Origin: Flexivirga caeni
GTDB lineage: Bacteria; Actinomycetota; Actinomycetes; Actinomycetales; Dermatophilaceae
Direction: 5' to 3'
Assembly: GCF_003724155.1 (NCBI RefSeq)
Contig: NZ_RJJQ01000003.1
Location: forward strand, 1 to 64,000
DNA length: 64,000 nt
Shown here: positions 45,690 through 54,726 of the stretch, one piece after another
How the letters are laid out: each line of letters begins with the position of its first letter
Position numbering within the stretch: position 1 is the first letter of the stretch
Translations under genes and position numbers: made by a program
Notes under the pieces: model-generated
The model's input: only the letters and a program-made list of their open reading frames with translations
The model's database searches: none
What the model was told of the DNA's origin: nothing

Positions 45690-46747
45690 CGGCCTCCCCG
45701 ACTGGACTTCTCCCAGGCAGAATTCGGGCCGTCTGCGACCGCGGGGCCGATGCGCTGTGACGAACCACGGACGATCAGCTCGACAGGTAGAGTGCGCGCC
45801 TCGGGCGCTGCTGCGGGGTTGTTCATCCGGCTCACCAGCATCTCGACGGCCGTGTGGGAGATTTCTTGTACGGGTTGGCGCACCGAGGTCAGACCGGGTG
45901 TTGTGTACTTCGCGAGTTGGATGTCGTCGAAGCCGACCACCGACAAGTCGTCGGGAATCTGCACTCCGTGGACATGTGCGGCGGACATCAGCCCGAGCGC
46001 CATATGGTCGCTTGCACAGAACACCGCGGTCGCCTGCACCTTGCCGGTCAAGATGTGCGGGAGTGCGGACACACCGAACGTCTCTGTGTAGGAGCCGGAC
46101 AGCGCAAGATCTGCGCTGGTATCGATCCCTGCGCGCGTGAGTGCTTCGGAGTAACCTCGTCGCCGCTCATGTTCGGTTCCGAGTTTCGCTGGGCCACCGA
46201 GATAGAAGATTCTGCGGTGGCCGAGATCCAGCAAATGGCTTGTCGCCTGAAATCCGCCGGTGAAGTTGTCAACCGTCAGCGTCGTTACGGGGGGGAGTTG
46301 CTCCTGCGGTTCGTCGACGACGACGACCGGTAGACCGCGTTTGATGACTCGACCGAGTCGGCGGTTGGACGGATGGGCTCCCAGGTAGAGCATTCCGTCG
46401 ACGGCCTGCCCTTCGAGCAGATTGGTGTAGTCCTCTTCGCGCTGCCGTACGTCCCGGGTGGTGCACAGCAGGAGGGAGAGGTCGTGTCGGGCGACTTCGT
46501 CGGCGATGCTGTCGGCTAGCGCTGCGAAGAAGGGATTCGACAAGCCAGGGAGCACGAGCCCGACGACGCCGCTGCGCTGTGCAGCCAACGACCTCGCACT
46601 GGCGTTACCGACGTATCCGAGGGCCGCGACGGCGTCTTGGATACGCTGCTCGGTCTCCTCACGCAGCGCCAGTTTGCCTCGGAGGTAACGGGACACCGTC
46701 GAGGGTGAGACTCCAGACTGACGGGCCACTTCGTCGAGCGTCGTCAC
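45686..46747 (-). CDS. LacI family transcriptional regulator
   Basis: GTG 46745-46747 follows GGAGG by 11 nt; 353 residues. DNA-binding helix-turn-helix TTLDEVARQSGVSPSTVSRY plus the hinge SARSLAAQRSG is standard LacI/PurR. The effector domain contains GVVGLVLPGLSNPFFAALAD, HLLDLGHRRIFYLGGPA and LSVVGFDDIQLAKYTTPGLT. It heads the sugar operon and probably represses it until the sugar or a phosphate derivative binds. Matching operator candidates lie upstream at 46766-46790 and 46892-46908. Confidence 0.93.
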   Translation of the reverse strand: MTTLDEVARQSGVSPSTVSRYLRGKLALREETEQRIQDAVAALGYVGNASARSLAAQRSGVVGLVLPGLSNPFFAALADSIADEVARHDLSLLLCTTRDVRQREEDYTNLLEGQAVDGMLYLGAHPSNRRLGRVIKRGLPVVVVDEPQEQLPPVTTLTVDNFTGGFQATSHLLDLGHRRIFYLGGPAKLGTEHERRRGYSEALTRAGIDTSADLALSGSYTETFGVSALPHILTGKVQATAVFCASDHMALGLMSAAHVHGVQIPDDLSVVGFDDIQLAKYTTPGLTSVRQPVQEISHTAVEMLVSRMNNPAAAPEARTLPVELIVRGSSQRIGPAVADGPNSAWEKSSRGGR

Positions 46748-46765
46748 GTGCCGCTCACCTCCAGC

Positions 46766-46790
46766 TTGCGTAATGTTGCGTAACTTGCGT
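46766..46790. promoter_or_regulatory. Triple TTGCGTAA-type direct repeat before lacI
   Basis: TTGCGTAA occurs at 46766-46773 and 46776-46783, and TTGCGT at 46785-46790, 9-10 bp apart, i.e. about one helical turn. It lies only 18 bp from the lacI start, next to the ribosome site, and could be half-sites for the regulator. Confidence 0.45.
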
Positions 46791-46891
46791 GCGCGCTTGC
46801 TAGGTCATGAGTACGTCAAAGGCGCTGCAGTGCCCACTCTCGACCACCGAGGTTGGATCTTCTGTGATGCTTGTTCCAGCACGCGCGCAAA

Positions 46892-46908
46892 GTTTGCGCA
46901 AACGTTTG
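46892..46908. promoter_or_regulatory. LacI-family operator candidate
   Basis: GTTTGCGCAAACGTTTG contains two overlapping perfect palindromes, GTTTGCGCAAAC (46892-46903) and CAAACGTTTG (46899-46908). The latter, with a central CG, is the usual consensus core for LacI/CcpA regulators. Distance to the lacI start is ~145 bp. Confidence 0.55.
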
Positions 46909-47203
46909 TGTTATCTCATGAAAGCGCCGAGCGGAGGGTCGTGTCAAGAGAGTTCGCGAATTTCCTGCCGGCCGCGTCGGGAAGTGACGCCGTCCCTCTG
47001 CGCTCGGTCAGCCGGGAAACAGGCCGCGAGTCTAGGTTTCAGCAGCGGCTGCGGTTCGGGTCCACGTGCGGTCGGAACGATGCTCTCGGCGCTGCAGGGT
47101 GGGCCCAGGCATCTTCGGCGAGATGGGCGGCACGCTGTGGGGGTTGGCATTATGGAATCGGCCTCCGAACCCAGCTATCGGTCCGTCGCGACGATGTCTC
47201 CGG

Positions 47204-49427
47204 TCAGCCGAAGGCCGAAACCACCCACATGAGAGCAGCTTCGGCCTCGTGCCGGTCGCTGGCCTCACGGGCGAAGAGCTCGTCGGTCTCGGTGAGCACG
47301 AGGACGTAGGGGCTGCCCTTGCGGCGCGTCACATGGGTCACCGGCAGGCCGGCACGGTCGATCAGCTGGTGGATGTGTTGTCGCCGTCGCTGGGCGAGCG
47401 GCCAGTCCAGGGTCCGCTCGGTGGGGGATCCGAGGAATCCGGCGAATCGCTGGCAGTCGGCACAGCCGCACCCGGACCAGCTGATCGACCAGTCGTCTGC
47501 TCGCTCCGGCTGCGCCAGCTGGCGGACGAGGCGCTCCCAGCAATCCTGAGATATGGCGGAAACCGTTGATGTTGCACGCAATCGGCTCGCGCGCAGAACA
47601 GCGACGAGCAGCGGAGTGATGGTGTCGTCGGCGTCGCGCAGCTGCGCCACGATGGTCTCGCCGAGTTCGGGCGGGGAGCACTGCACGAGGCTGGCCAGTG
47701 CCGGGCCGAGCTTGGTCAGGCCGGCAGCGCGATGGCCGGGGTGTTGCGAGTTCAGCGCGGCCCGCGCTTGCCGCCATACCTGTTGCCACATACGACCCGC
47801 GAGAATGTCTGCAGCAGTAGGCGAACCGTGGTCGATGAGCGCCCGGCATACCTGCGGGAGCGTGGTGCCGCACCAGTCGTCGCGGCCCTGGCCGCCGTAG
47901 TACCCCGCCTTGTCCCACTGGTCGAGCAGCGCGGTCCACCAGGCATCGCCGTATGCCGTCACGGCGGCCGCGAGGGGCTCCGCGTCCTCTCCGGTCACGG
48001 TCTCCAGCTGGTATGGCGCGAGCACGACCGACGCGGCGGTGGGATCGGCAAGGCCGCCGGCGACGCACAGCGCCGAACCGATGCTCGCAGGGTCGACCTG
48101 CCGCCAGAACCGTTGCAGTGAAACGGCATCGGCTCGCGCCTGGGCGAGGTCGCCGGTGTCGATCGAGCGTTGTATGGCGTCCAGCGCCCACGCTGGGTTT
48201 GCCTCGGCGCGATTGCTGAACGCCTGGTTGGCCGGCCACAGCACCACCGCGGACCGGTGATACCAGCGGTCGATCGTGTTGCCGTAATTGCCCATGTAGC
48301 CCTCGTACTCGGACTCGTAGGGTGCAAGGGCGGTGGTCGGGGGTTGCGGCACACACTTCGTCCCCGGTCAGTTGCAGGCTGACCTCTTCGCCGCGGGACA
48401 TCCCCGGGGCGGTCCACCAGGTGAGGGAGATCTCGCCGTCGATGAGCTCGCCCCCCTCGACGTCGTCGCCGAGGTCGTCCCACTCGTCATCGAATTCGTC
48501 CTCGTACCAGCCATATTGGCCACCGCCATCCGCTACCGCGTCACGGGTTTCGTGCACGTCGACCAGCGCGAAGACAGCCTCGCAACCCGCGGCCGCCGCT
48601 GCAGCGCGCAACTGTTCGACCCGCTCGCCGTCGGCTCCCTTGAAGCGGCCCGCCGCCAGGCCGCGCTGGGTGTATTCGTGGTCGAGCAGGAATGCCAGCC
48701 GAGCGGGAGCACTGTCGTCATACCCACTGCGAAGGGTGTTGGTGAAATACTCGGTGAGGAGCGCCGCAGCGCGCGGGATCGTCTCTGTCGGAGCGGGTTT
48801 CGGCGGTGCGGTGAGCAGCAGGTTGAAGGTGAGGGTGACTCGGTAACCGGAGCGCACCGGCCGCACCTCGTGCCGGCGATCGGCGTAGAAGGCAACGAGG
48901 ATCAGTTCGTCGCGGGACCCTCGGAAGATCCGTTCAGTGCCGCCGTCGTCGATCACCAGCTCGCCACCGGTGTGGATCGACGGCAGGGAGACCACGAGAG
49001 TGGCGACCATCTCGTCGTGCTTCTCGGAATCCTGGTGCGGCAGGAAGAACTGGCCCTTGCCGTAGACGAGCATCGAGTGGAGTTCGGCCCGCAGGGTGGC
49101 GTCCGGCGGCAGACCGAGTGTCTCGCGGAAGCCATCGAGCACCGTCTCGAGCTGCAGCTGCCACTGGTCGCCACTGAGGGTCACCTGGTCGGGCGTCAGC
49201 TCCCAGGTGTCGCGCACCGATGTGTCGTGGAGTGTTTCCCCACCGCTGCCGTATGCCGCCGGGCGGGCGACCGCGATCAGCTTCTTCGCCTGGGCGGCGC
49301 GGATCGGCAGGGTGCACGTCCCCGACGCCGGTGACGTGCACCTGCAGCGTGCCGGGGCCCAGTCGGCGTGGCTGGCCTCGTCCCCGGCGAGCAGGTGTGC
49401 CAGGCTCGTGCGGGCAGGCGTGGGCAT
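47204..49427 (-). pseudogene. 2OG-Fe(II) oxygenase family protein, frameshifted
   Basis: ATG 49425-49427 after GAAAGG opens a frame with a prolyl-hydroxylase-like 2OG-Fe(II) fold: LRAELHSMLVYGKGQFFLPH, then HQDSEKHDEM (HxD iron ligands), and later YADRRHEVRPVRSGYRVTLT with the distal His and the 2OG-binding Arg. Near 48350 this frame runs out of meaningful sequence, while the next frame begins PQPPTTALAPYESEYEGYMG and NYGNTIDRWYHRSAVVLWPA and continues to the stop at 47204. Both halves look like one ~740-residue protein, so a single-base shift at about 48345-48365 splits it. It could be real decay or a sequencing error; reading the base calls would tell. Confidence 0.75.
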
Positions 49428-49476
49428 GGTGGCCTTTCGGTCGGTCGGCAGCGAATCTGCTTGGGGGAGAACGCGT

Positions 49477-51057
49477 TCAGGCGAACAGCGCGAGCCGAGC
49501 GAGCCGGCGGGCGGCGGGGGAATCCGGCACGCCATACCGCTCGCCGCGGCCGGCGCCGAGCAAACCGAGAATCTCGCCGCTGGCGGGTCCGAGGTCGTCG
49601 CGGTGGAGTGGTGATCCGTCGGTCAGCGTCCAGCCGATCTCCGTCAGCAGGTGGGCTACGTCGTCCGTGAAGGCGAGTTGGTGCTCGATGGGGTTCATGG
49701 CGACCCCGCGGGCGGCGGCGTCTGCTGCCCAGCGCGAGTTCGGACCGACCTGCCAGCGCGCGGCGATGAACAGCAGGGTGGCGACCCGGATGTCCTGCTC
49801 GACATCTTCGGCCGCTCCGACGAGTGAGCGCGTGACGGCCTCGGTGAGTGCGGTGCGGTCGGTGGAAGCGAGTCGGCCGAGTTTGGTGAGCTGGAGCCGT
49901 CCCTTGTACTTGCGGATCAGGCCGGCGCGCGCGCACTCCTCGCGCAGCTGTGCGACCTCGGGCGTGACGTTCTCCCGGTTGCCCTTGCCGCCTTCCCATG
50001 CGACTCCGCTGGTCTGCCAGATCTGCTGCACGGCGCTGGGTGGCATCCACCCGGCCGCGCTGAGCTGGACGCCGTCGTCGCCGATCGCGTCGAGCACTGC
50101 CTGCCAAGGACGCAGGGTGAGTTGCCAGTCTTCTTCGGTGGGGTCCTCGGCCAATGTCATTGCGCGCGTGGTGATTCCGGCGAGGTCACGGACAAGCTCC
50201 GGCCGGCAGCGATTGAGCAAGGCGGTGAGCTCCGGGCCAGGCTCGGGCAACGACGGCCCGAGGTCGGCTTCCTCGAAACGCTGCAGCACTTCGTCGGGGG
50301 ACGCGCCGACCCGCGAGATCGCCAGGTTCGCGTCGTCGAGCGAGAACTTGCCGGGGTCACAGTCGGCGGGCAGCCAACCGGCGTAGTCGCGCAGGTCGCC
50401 CGACAGGTGGGCCGGGTCGGGGTCGGCACGCAGCGCAGCGGCGAGTTCGTTCCATTGCCAGATGCCGCCGACGTCCTCGGGCGGGCACGCATTGCGGCCA
50501 CCGGTGCACTGGGCCGGTGGGTCGTCGTCGGTCGCCGGGCGCACGGCTTCGACACACAGGATGTGCTCCCAGTTGTCGCCGAAATCGTAGGTGTAGCAGA
50601 GTTTCTCGCCCTCCGCGCGGAGCACCTGATCGAACCTGGCGCCTCGCTCATGAGTGCCGGTCTCGCCGTCGGCGGCGTCGAAGTCGGTGATGAAGTATGG
50701 CGGCTGACCCTCGCCCGTGTCCGGCCCGTCGAAGCGATGCAGGTGGCTGTCGAGCCAGCCGAACGCGGCTTGTAGGTGCTGGTGGACGACGTCGAGCCGG
50801 AGGTCGCCGCGCAACTCCAGACGGCGCCAGATCGGCGGGCGCGCACCGTCGATGTCCACGCGGACGGTGATCAGCAGCGGGTGCAACGGCGGATCCGGCA
50901 ACTCGATCTCCGGATTGGCGCCGAAGTCGAAGTCGGTGAGCCCACCCTGGACCTGACGTGCCAACGCGCTGATCAACGCTGACGGGTCACCGCTGCGTGC
51001 CACCTGGTCGGGCAAGGCCTGCAGTTGCGGGTCGGTCGTGTTCTTCTTCTTCGGCAT
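49477..51057 (-). CDS. Plasmid pRiA4b ORF-3 family protein
   Basis: 526 residues from ATG 51055-51057 (MPKKKNTTDP). Residues ~60-200 form the pRiA4b ORF-3 domain: ITVRVDIDGARPPIWRRLEL, VVHQHLQAAFGWLDSHLHRF and KLCYTYDFGDNWEHILCVEA, then GGRNACPPEDVGGIWQWNEL. The remaining ~320 residues are a helical extension without a name I can give (WQLTLRPWQAVLDAIGDDGV, LREECARAGLIRKYKGRLQL). The function of this widespread family is unknown. A second, shorter member lies at 58120. Confidence 0.85.
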   Translation of the reverse strand: MPKKKNTTDPQLQALPDQVARSGDPSALISALARQVQGGLTDFDFGANPEIELPDPPLHPLLITVRVDIDGARPPIWRRLELRGDLRLDVVHQHLQAAFGWLDSHLHRFDGPDTGEGQPPYFITDFDAADGETGTHERGARFDQVLRAEGEKLCYTYDFGDNWEHILCVEAVRPATDDDPPAQCTGGRNACPPEDVGGIWQWNELAAALRADPDPAHLSGDLRDYAGWLPADCDPGKFSLDDANLAISRVGASPDEVLQRFEEADLGPSLPEPGPELTALLNRCRPELVRDLAGITTRAMTLAEDPTEEDWQLTLRPWQAVLDAIGDDGVQLSAAGWMPPSAVQQIWQTSGVAWEGGKGNRENVTPEVAQLREECARAGLIRKYKGRLQLTKLGRLASTDRTALTEAVTRSLVGAAEDVEQDIRVATLLFIAARWQVGPNSRWAADAAARGVAMNPIEHQLAFTDDVAHLLTEIGWTLTDGSPLHRDDLGPASGEILGLLGAGRGERYGVPDSPAARRLARLALFA

Positions 51058-51156
51058 GCCTCAGTCTTGCAGGAGTGGCCAGTGCCGCCTCGCCGGTGGG
51101 GGCAGGACGGTCGAACCCGCCGTCCTGCTGTCAGGTCATCGGTGACGTGCTGACCC

Positions 51157-51579
51157 TCAGAACTCCCCAGCAAGTCGCTCGATCGGTTGGCCGGTCACTT
51201 CGGCGATGAGTTCGAAGTCGCGGTCGACATGCAGGAGGGTCAGCCCTTGTTCCTCTGCGATCGCCGCGAGGATGAGGTCTGAAACGCCGGGGCCGCGATG
51301 ATGTCCCCGCGCAGCAAGTAGCCCCTGTACCTCGATTGCGCGTGATTCGGTGAATGCTGACATGAACACCGGAGGCATCAGCGACAGCGGTGGCCGACGA
51401 CGGAATTGGTCCCAATCTCTCGCCCCTCGCGCTGAGTAGCCAAGTTCGAGGACGGTGACAGCTGCCACTCGTAACAGCCCACGTTGCAGCCGCGCCAGCC
51501 AGACGTCGACCTCCGTGGAGTCGGCGAGCCGCTGATATGCCGACTTGTCGACCAACCACTGCTCCGCGCGGCTCGCCAC
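51157..51579 (-). CDS. vapC: VapC-type PIN toxin (RNase)
   Basis: 140 residues from GTG 51577-51579, which overlaps the antitoxin stop by one base. PIN signatures: WLVDKSAYQRLADSTEVDVW with the first Asp, AAVTVLELGYSARGARDWDQ with the Glu, VSDLILAAIAEEQGLTLLHV and DRDFELIAEVTG with the last Asp. VapC toxins cleave tRNA or rRNA and are held inactive by VapB. Gene order antitoxin-toxin with overlap is standard. Confidence 0.93.
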   Translation of the reverse strand: MASRAEQWLVDKSAYQRLADSTEVDVWLARLQRGLLRVAAVTVLELGYSARGARDWDQFRRRPPLSLMPPVFMSAFTESRAIEVQGLLAARGHHRGPGVSDLILAAIAEEQGLTLLHVDRDFELIAEVTGQPIERLAGEF

Positions 51580-51803
51580 TACTCCCAGGCTCCGCGCATG
51601 ATGTCTTCGTTGAGAACATCCGAGGTCAGCGACAACGACACACGCAGATCTGCGACGGTGATCGACTCGCCGTCATGGCGGCGCACCATCTGATGTGTCT
51701 CGCGGCGCAGGAACTCGTTCCGGGACATCCCTTGCCGGGCGGCGATCGTGTCGATCGCGTGCAGGTCGTCGTCGTCAACATTGCGGATGAGCACATCGGC
51801 CAT
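51579..51803 (-). CDS. vapB: VapB-type antitoxin (ribbon-helix-helix)
   Basis: AAAGGAG lies 8 nt before ATG 51801-51803; 74 residues. The N-terminus ADVLIRNVDDDDLHAIDTIA, ARQGMSRNEFLRRETHQMV is a ribbon-helix-helix DNA-binding fold, followed by a C-terminal tail (SDVLNEDIMRGAWE) that would wrap the toxin. It represses its own promoter with VapC as co-repressor in known systems. Ends one base inside vapC. Confidence 0.9.
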   Translation of the reverse strand: MADVLIRNVDDDDLHAIDTIAARQGMSRNEFLRRETHQMVRRHDGESITVADLRVSLSLTSDVLNEDIMRGAWE

Positions 51804-51882
51804 TGCTATCACTCCTTTCGTTGATGATATCACCTGGGATTCGTTGGCGGAACCGAGAGCTACGGCGCTCAACGGGGAGGCG

Positions 51883-52341
51883 TTACCACGTGCCGCAATA
51901 GATGAACGCCGTCGACGCCACCCCGAGCCACTGCACGACGCGCATCGCCAGGTCGATGTTGGTGGCGTATCGGGCTGTGCGCAAACCGCTCAATTGTCCC
52001 GGCTGGCAACCGATGTGCCGGGCAAGCCCCGGCCAGGTCAGGTCGTCTTCGCGCCGCCGGTCGTCGAGCGTGGCGCCCATGCCGCGGACGTCCCAGCGCA
52101 GGCGATGCGCGGCGTCGGCCGCGGGAAGGCGTATGTCGGTAACCTCCCGGCCGTCCCCGAGGAAAGCCTCTGGCGGCAGGTCGAGCCAGCGCAGCATGAA
52201 GAGTACGTGCTGGCACGACGTACGGCCCTTGTCCCGCAGGCTGGTGATGGCCGAGGTGCTGATCGGGTGATCGCGAGGACGCCGCGCGTTGAGTTCGCCG
52301 GACGTCTCCCACAACGCCCGCGCCACGGCGGCCCACGTCAT
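51883..52341 (-). CDS. XRE-like helix-turn-helix protein
   Basis: 152 residues from ATG 52339-52341. Two helix-turn-helix-like blocks are visible: MTWAAVARALWETSGELNAR to ISTSAITSLRDKGRTSCQHV, and LTWPGLARHIGCQPGQLSGL to TNIDLAMRVVQWLGVASTAF. The duplicated layout recalls Cro/CI proteins. It is the third gene downstream of the ADP-ribosylglycohydrolase on the same strand and could regulate that set. Confidence is limited because neither helix set is textbook. Confidence 0.6.
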   Translation of the reverse strand: MTWAAVARALWETSGELNARRPRDHPISTSAITSLRDKGRTSCQHVLFMLRWLDLPPEAFLGDGREVTDIRLPAADAAHRLRWDVRGMGATLDDRRREDDLTWPGLARHIGCQPGQLSGLRTARYATNIDLAMRVVQWLGVASTAFIYCGTW

Positions 52342-52482
52342 ACCTTCGCTCGCGCGCTTGTCGTCGAGCGCTGCGTAGAGGCAGCCGGGTGTTGAACGAC
52401 TGTATGGCGGGACGGTCAGCCATCCGCAGCCTCCTTCGCTGTGGCGTCAGCAGAGATGCTGCCACCTCCGTCTCGGCCGCAC

Positions 52483-53095
52483 CTAGGCGAACGCCGCTGT
52501 CCCATCAAGCCGATCGGCCAGGTCCTCGGTGACCGCGCGGTGGTCTGCGACGAATGTCCGCAGCATCTCGTCGAAGAGTGTGGTCGAGAAGGCTGTCGGG
52601 CAGATGTGCAGTTGCTGCCAGATCTTCGAGCGGCGGTAGGTCCACCGCGACCAGCGGTGCCGGCGGTTGACGACGACCAGCTCCCGGGCGGCGTGCCCGG
52701 CGGAGGTGATGTTGTTGACGGCGAGAGTGAACAGTTCGATCGCCGGCTCGCCGGCGCTGACCCGCACCCAGAGCCGGACACCGTCGACGTGGAGAGGTAT
52801 GTCGCCGTCCGAGCGCCATCCGCAGCCGCCAGGCCAGATCCTGGAAGCTGTCGACGCTGTTGCCGGCGTCGTCCCACGAGTAGGAGATCAGGATCCCTTG
52901 CCCCGCATCCACCGTCCTGGCCACGATCGTCCAGGCGTCGCCACCGTGCAGGTTGGGTGCGTGCAGGGTGAGCGTGTCGGTGTCATCCGGGTCGAACATG
53001 GTCGAAAAGTAGGCGGCGGCGCGCCGTTCGAACATGTCCCAGGGTCGCAAGGTGGTGCCGTGGATCTGCACCGGCCCGACCGTCTCGCTGCTCAT
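52483..53095 (-). pseudogene. Uncharacterised protein, apparently frameshifted
   Basis: ATG 53093-53095 overlaps the stop of the phosphatase-like domain (53092) as ATGA. The first frame reads SSETVGPVQIHGTTLRPWDM, then ILISYSWDDAGNSVDSFQDL and LAWRLRMALG, and then turns into Arg-rich nonsense at about 52840. A neighbouring frame picks up WRSDGDIPLHVDGVRLWVRV and continues AGEPAIELFTLAVNNITSAG to a stop at 52483. The two parts make sense as one ~205-residue protein. I do not recognise the family. Either decay or a base-call error around 52830-52870 would explain it. Confidence 0.6.
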
Positions 53096-53427
53096 CGTGA
53101 CTCCGGCACAGTCCAGTGCCCGGGCTGCGCGACGACGGCTTCCGCCTCGGCCATCGCGGTCTCCCACAGGTTCCCGTCGATTGTGTTTCGGCCCAGTGCT
53201 TTTCGTATGCCGCGTGCGGCGTCTTCCGGGGTCTTGTGGCGGTGTTTAACGGCGTAGAGCAAGGCGACGGCGGGCGTGCGGTGCTCGGCCCGCACGCAGT
53301 GCAGAAGCACCCGGTGCTGGTCGCCGCTGAAGGAGTAGTGGTCGCGCATCTCGTTGGCGGCGTCGGCGGCGTCGTGCAGCGCCCAGGCGAGGTTGCCGTT
53401 GGCTGCCGGGTCGTCGCTGTCGACCAG
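53092..53427 (-). pseudogene. Detached dual-specificity-phosphatase-like domain, cut off by an in-frame TAG
   Basis: Directly after the stop codon of the ADP-ribosylglycohydrolase the same frame stays open: LVDSDDPAANGNLAWALHDA, then RVLLHCVRAEHRTPAVALLY and AARGIRKALGRNTIDGNLWE, to a TGA at 53092. HCVRAEHRT is a P-loop of the Cys-x5-Arg type used by protein phosphatases and related hydrolases. In many actinobacteria these two domains are one polypeptide. The stop is TAG where I expect a Trp (TGG), a single G-to-A change. An ATG within it (53347-53349) could restart a smaller product. Confidence 0.65.
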
Positions 53428-54657
53428 CTACTGCTCGAGGTGCCGGGCGACGCCCCACGGCGCCAGGTCACCCTTGCCAAGCCGGCACAGCGAAACAACC
53501 GCGTCGCAACGGAGTTCGGCGGCGCGGGGCAGGTCGGCTTCGGTGCCGAGGACGACGTCGGGGTCGGCCGGCAGCGGCACGGCCAGGGTGCGCGTCTCGT
53601 GCAGCATCGACGCGACCCGTGGCCAGTTGCCGGCCTGGATCTGCCGCCCGATCCCGGCCGCTGCGGTCAGCAGGCCCAGCTGGATGAGGTCGTGTGCGGT
53701 GAGGCCCGGCCAGCCGTGCACCCGTCGTCGCCAGTCGTGCCGCAGACCGCTCACGCCATACCGGGCGCCGAGCAGGGCACCTGCGATCGCGGGCACGGTG
53801 TCGGTGTCGTGCCCGATCGAGATCGCCAGTTGGAGTGCGTCGTCGACGTGGTCGGGAGTGGGGTGCTCAGGCATCGTGTGATGGATCGCCGACCACGCGG
53901 CTTGCAGCGCCGTGACAGTGAAACCGTTCTTGCTGAACGACTTCGGGTCCTGCTGCTCTGCCTGGTCGAGCCACTCACGCCACTGGTCCCGCTCGTCGTC
54001 GGCGAGCAGGTCGAGCCCGGATCGTATGTCGAGACGCCCCTCGGTGACCGCGACGCGGATCGCTTCGGCGTGCAGCACGCACGAGGCGGCCACCAGCGGG
54101 TCGGCGTGGGTCAGTGCCGCGACGGCGCGCGCTGCGGCGGCGGTCGCGGCGCGGTCGCCGAGCCGGGTGAGGCCGACGACGCCGTTGCGCGTCAGGGCGC
54201 CGTTTCCGGCCGAGCGCGGATGGCTGGCCGCGTATTCGGTGGCAGCGGCTTCGAAGGCGTGGAACCACTCGATGCCCAGCTCGAACTTGCTCATCGAAGC
54301 ATCGATGGCCGCACCGCCGATACACAAGTCGGCCCGGGCGATCACGGCGCTGGTCTGGTTGCCGATGTCGGAGGCGCCGCCGTGCCGCCAGCGATAGAAG
54401 GCCAGCGCAATGTCGGCGAGGGCGGTCTCGGTGGTGAGGTCGGCGCCGGTCGCGCTGACTTGGGCAATGCAGACGGTCATCTGGGTGTCGTCGGACCATT
54501 CGCCGGGGGAGTAGGGGCCGAGGCCACCGCCGGCCATGAACGCGTCGCCGGCGACGATCGGTGGCGCGAACTCGTAGGGCACGCCGAGTGCGTCGCCGAT
54601 TGCCTGGCCGAGCAGCACGCCGGCCGCTCGGTCCTGTTGAGCGGGAGTCAGTTTCAT
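53428..54657 (-). CDS. ADP-ribosylglycohydrolase family protein (DraG/ARH type), truncated before its C-terminal domain
   Basis: ATG 54655-54657 is preceded by GGAGG; 409 residues. The DraG motifs are GVLLGQAIGDALGVPYEF, then YSPGEWSDDTQMTVCIAQ (metal ligands DDT), GNGALTRNGVVGL, and SIGHDTDTVPAIAGALLGARYG near the end of the catalytic domain, with the second metal set GHDTDT. These enzymes remove ADP-ribose from proteins or nucleic acid. The frame stops at TAG 53428-53430 immediately before a phosphatase-like domain that is fused in homologues. It diverges from the NrtR-like gene across a palindromic site. Confidence 0.85.
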   Translation of the reverse strand: MKLTPAQQDRAAGVLLGQAIGDALGVPYEFAPPIVAGDAFMAGGGLGPYSPGEWSDDTQMTVCIAQVSATGADLTTETALADIALAFYRWRHGGASDIGNQTSAVIARADLCIGGAAIDASMSKFELGIEWFHAFEAAATEYAASHPRSAGNGALTRNGVVGLTRLGDRAATAAAARAVAALTHADPLVAASCVLHAEAIRVAVTEGRLDIRSGLDLLADDERDQWREWLDQAEQQDPKSFSKNGFTVTALQAAWSAIHHTMPEHPTPDHVDDALQLAISIGHDTDTVPAIAGALLGARYGVSGLRHDWRRRVHGWPGLTAHDLIQLGLLTAAAGIGRQIQAGNWPRVASMLHETRTLAVPLPADPDVVLGTEADLPRAAELRCDAVVSLCRLGKGDLAPWGVARHLEQ

Positions 54658-54673
54658 CCGCAACCTCCGTTAT

Positions 54674-54693
54674 TTATGTCGATACGACAATAA
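54674..54693. promoter_or_regulatory. Palindromic operator in the NrtR/ARH divergent gap
   Basis: TTATGTCGATACGACAATAA is close to dyad symmetric: TTAT-GTCG against CGAC-ATAA, with one offset base. It lies 17 bp from the ADP-ribosylglycohydrolase start, in the 81-bp gap. NrtR proteins regulate genes of NAD and ADP-ribose metabolism, so this is a likely NrtR box. Confidence 0.5.
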
Positions 54694-54726
54694 TGAACGT
54701 TGGTCGCCATACTTGTCAAACTGACC

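Larger units (their letters stand above)
46748..47203. other. Control region and gap between the catabolic island and the decaying region
   Basis: About 455 bases with no supported gene. The left third holds the operator candidates for the lacI operon. Open frames on both strands from ~46940 to 47200 have no recognisable content. Confidence 0.5.

Noticed and set aside
46773-47309. A 178-codon plus-strand frame in the gap before the 2OG oxygenase
   Set aside because: No ribosome site, Ser/Arg-rich translation with no domain, and it overlaps the operator region and the 3' end of the opposite gene.
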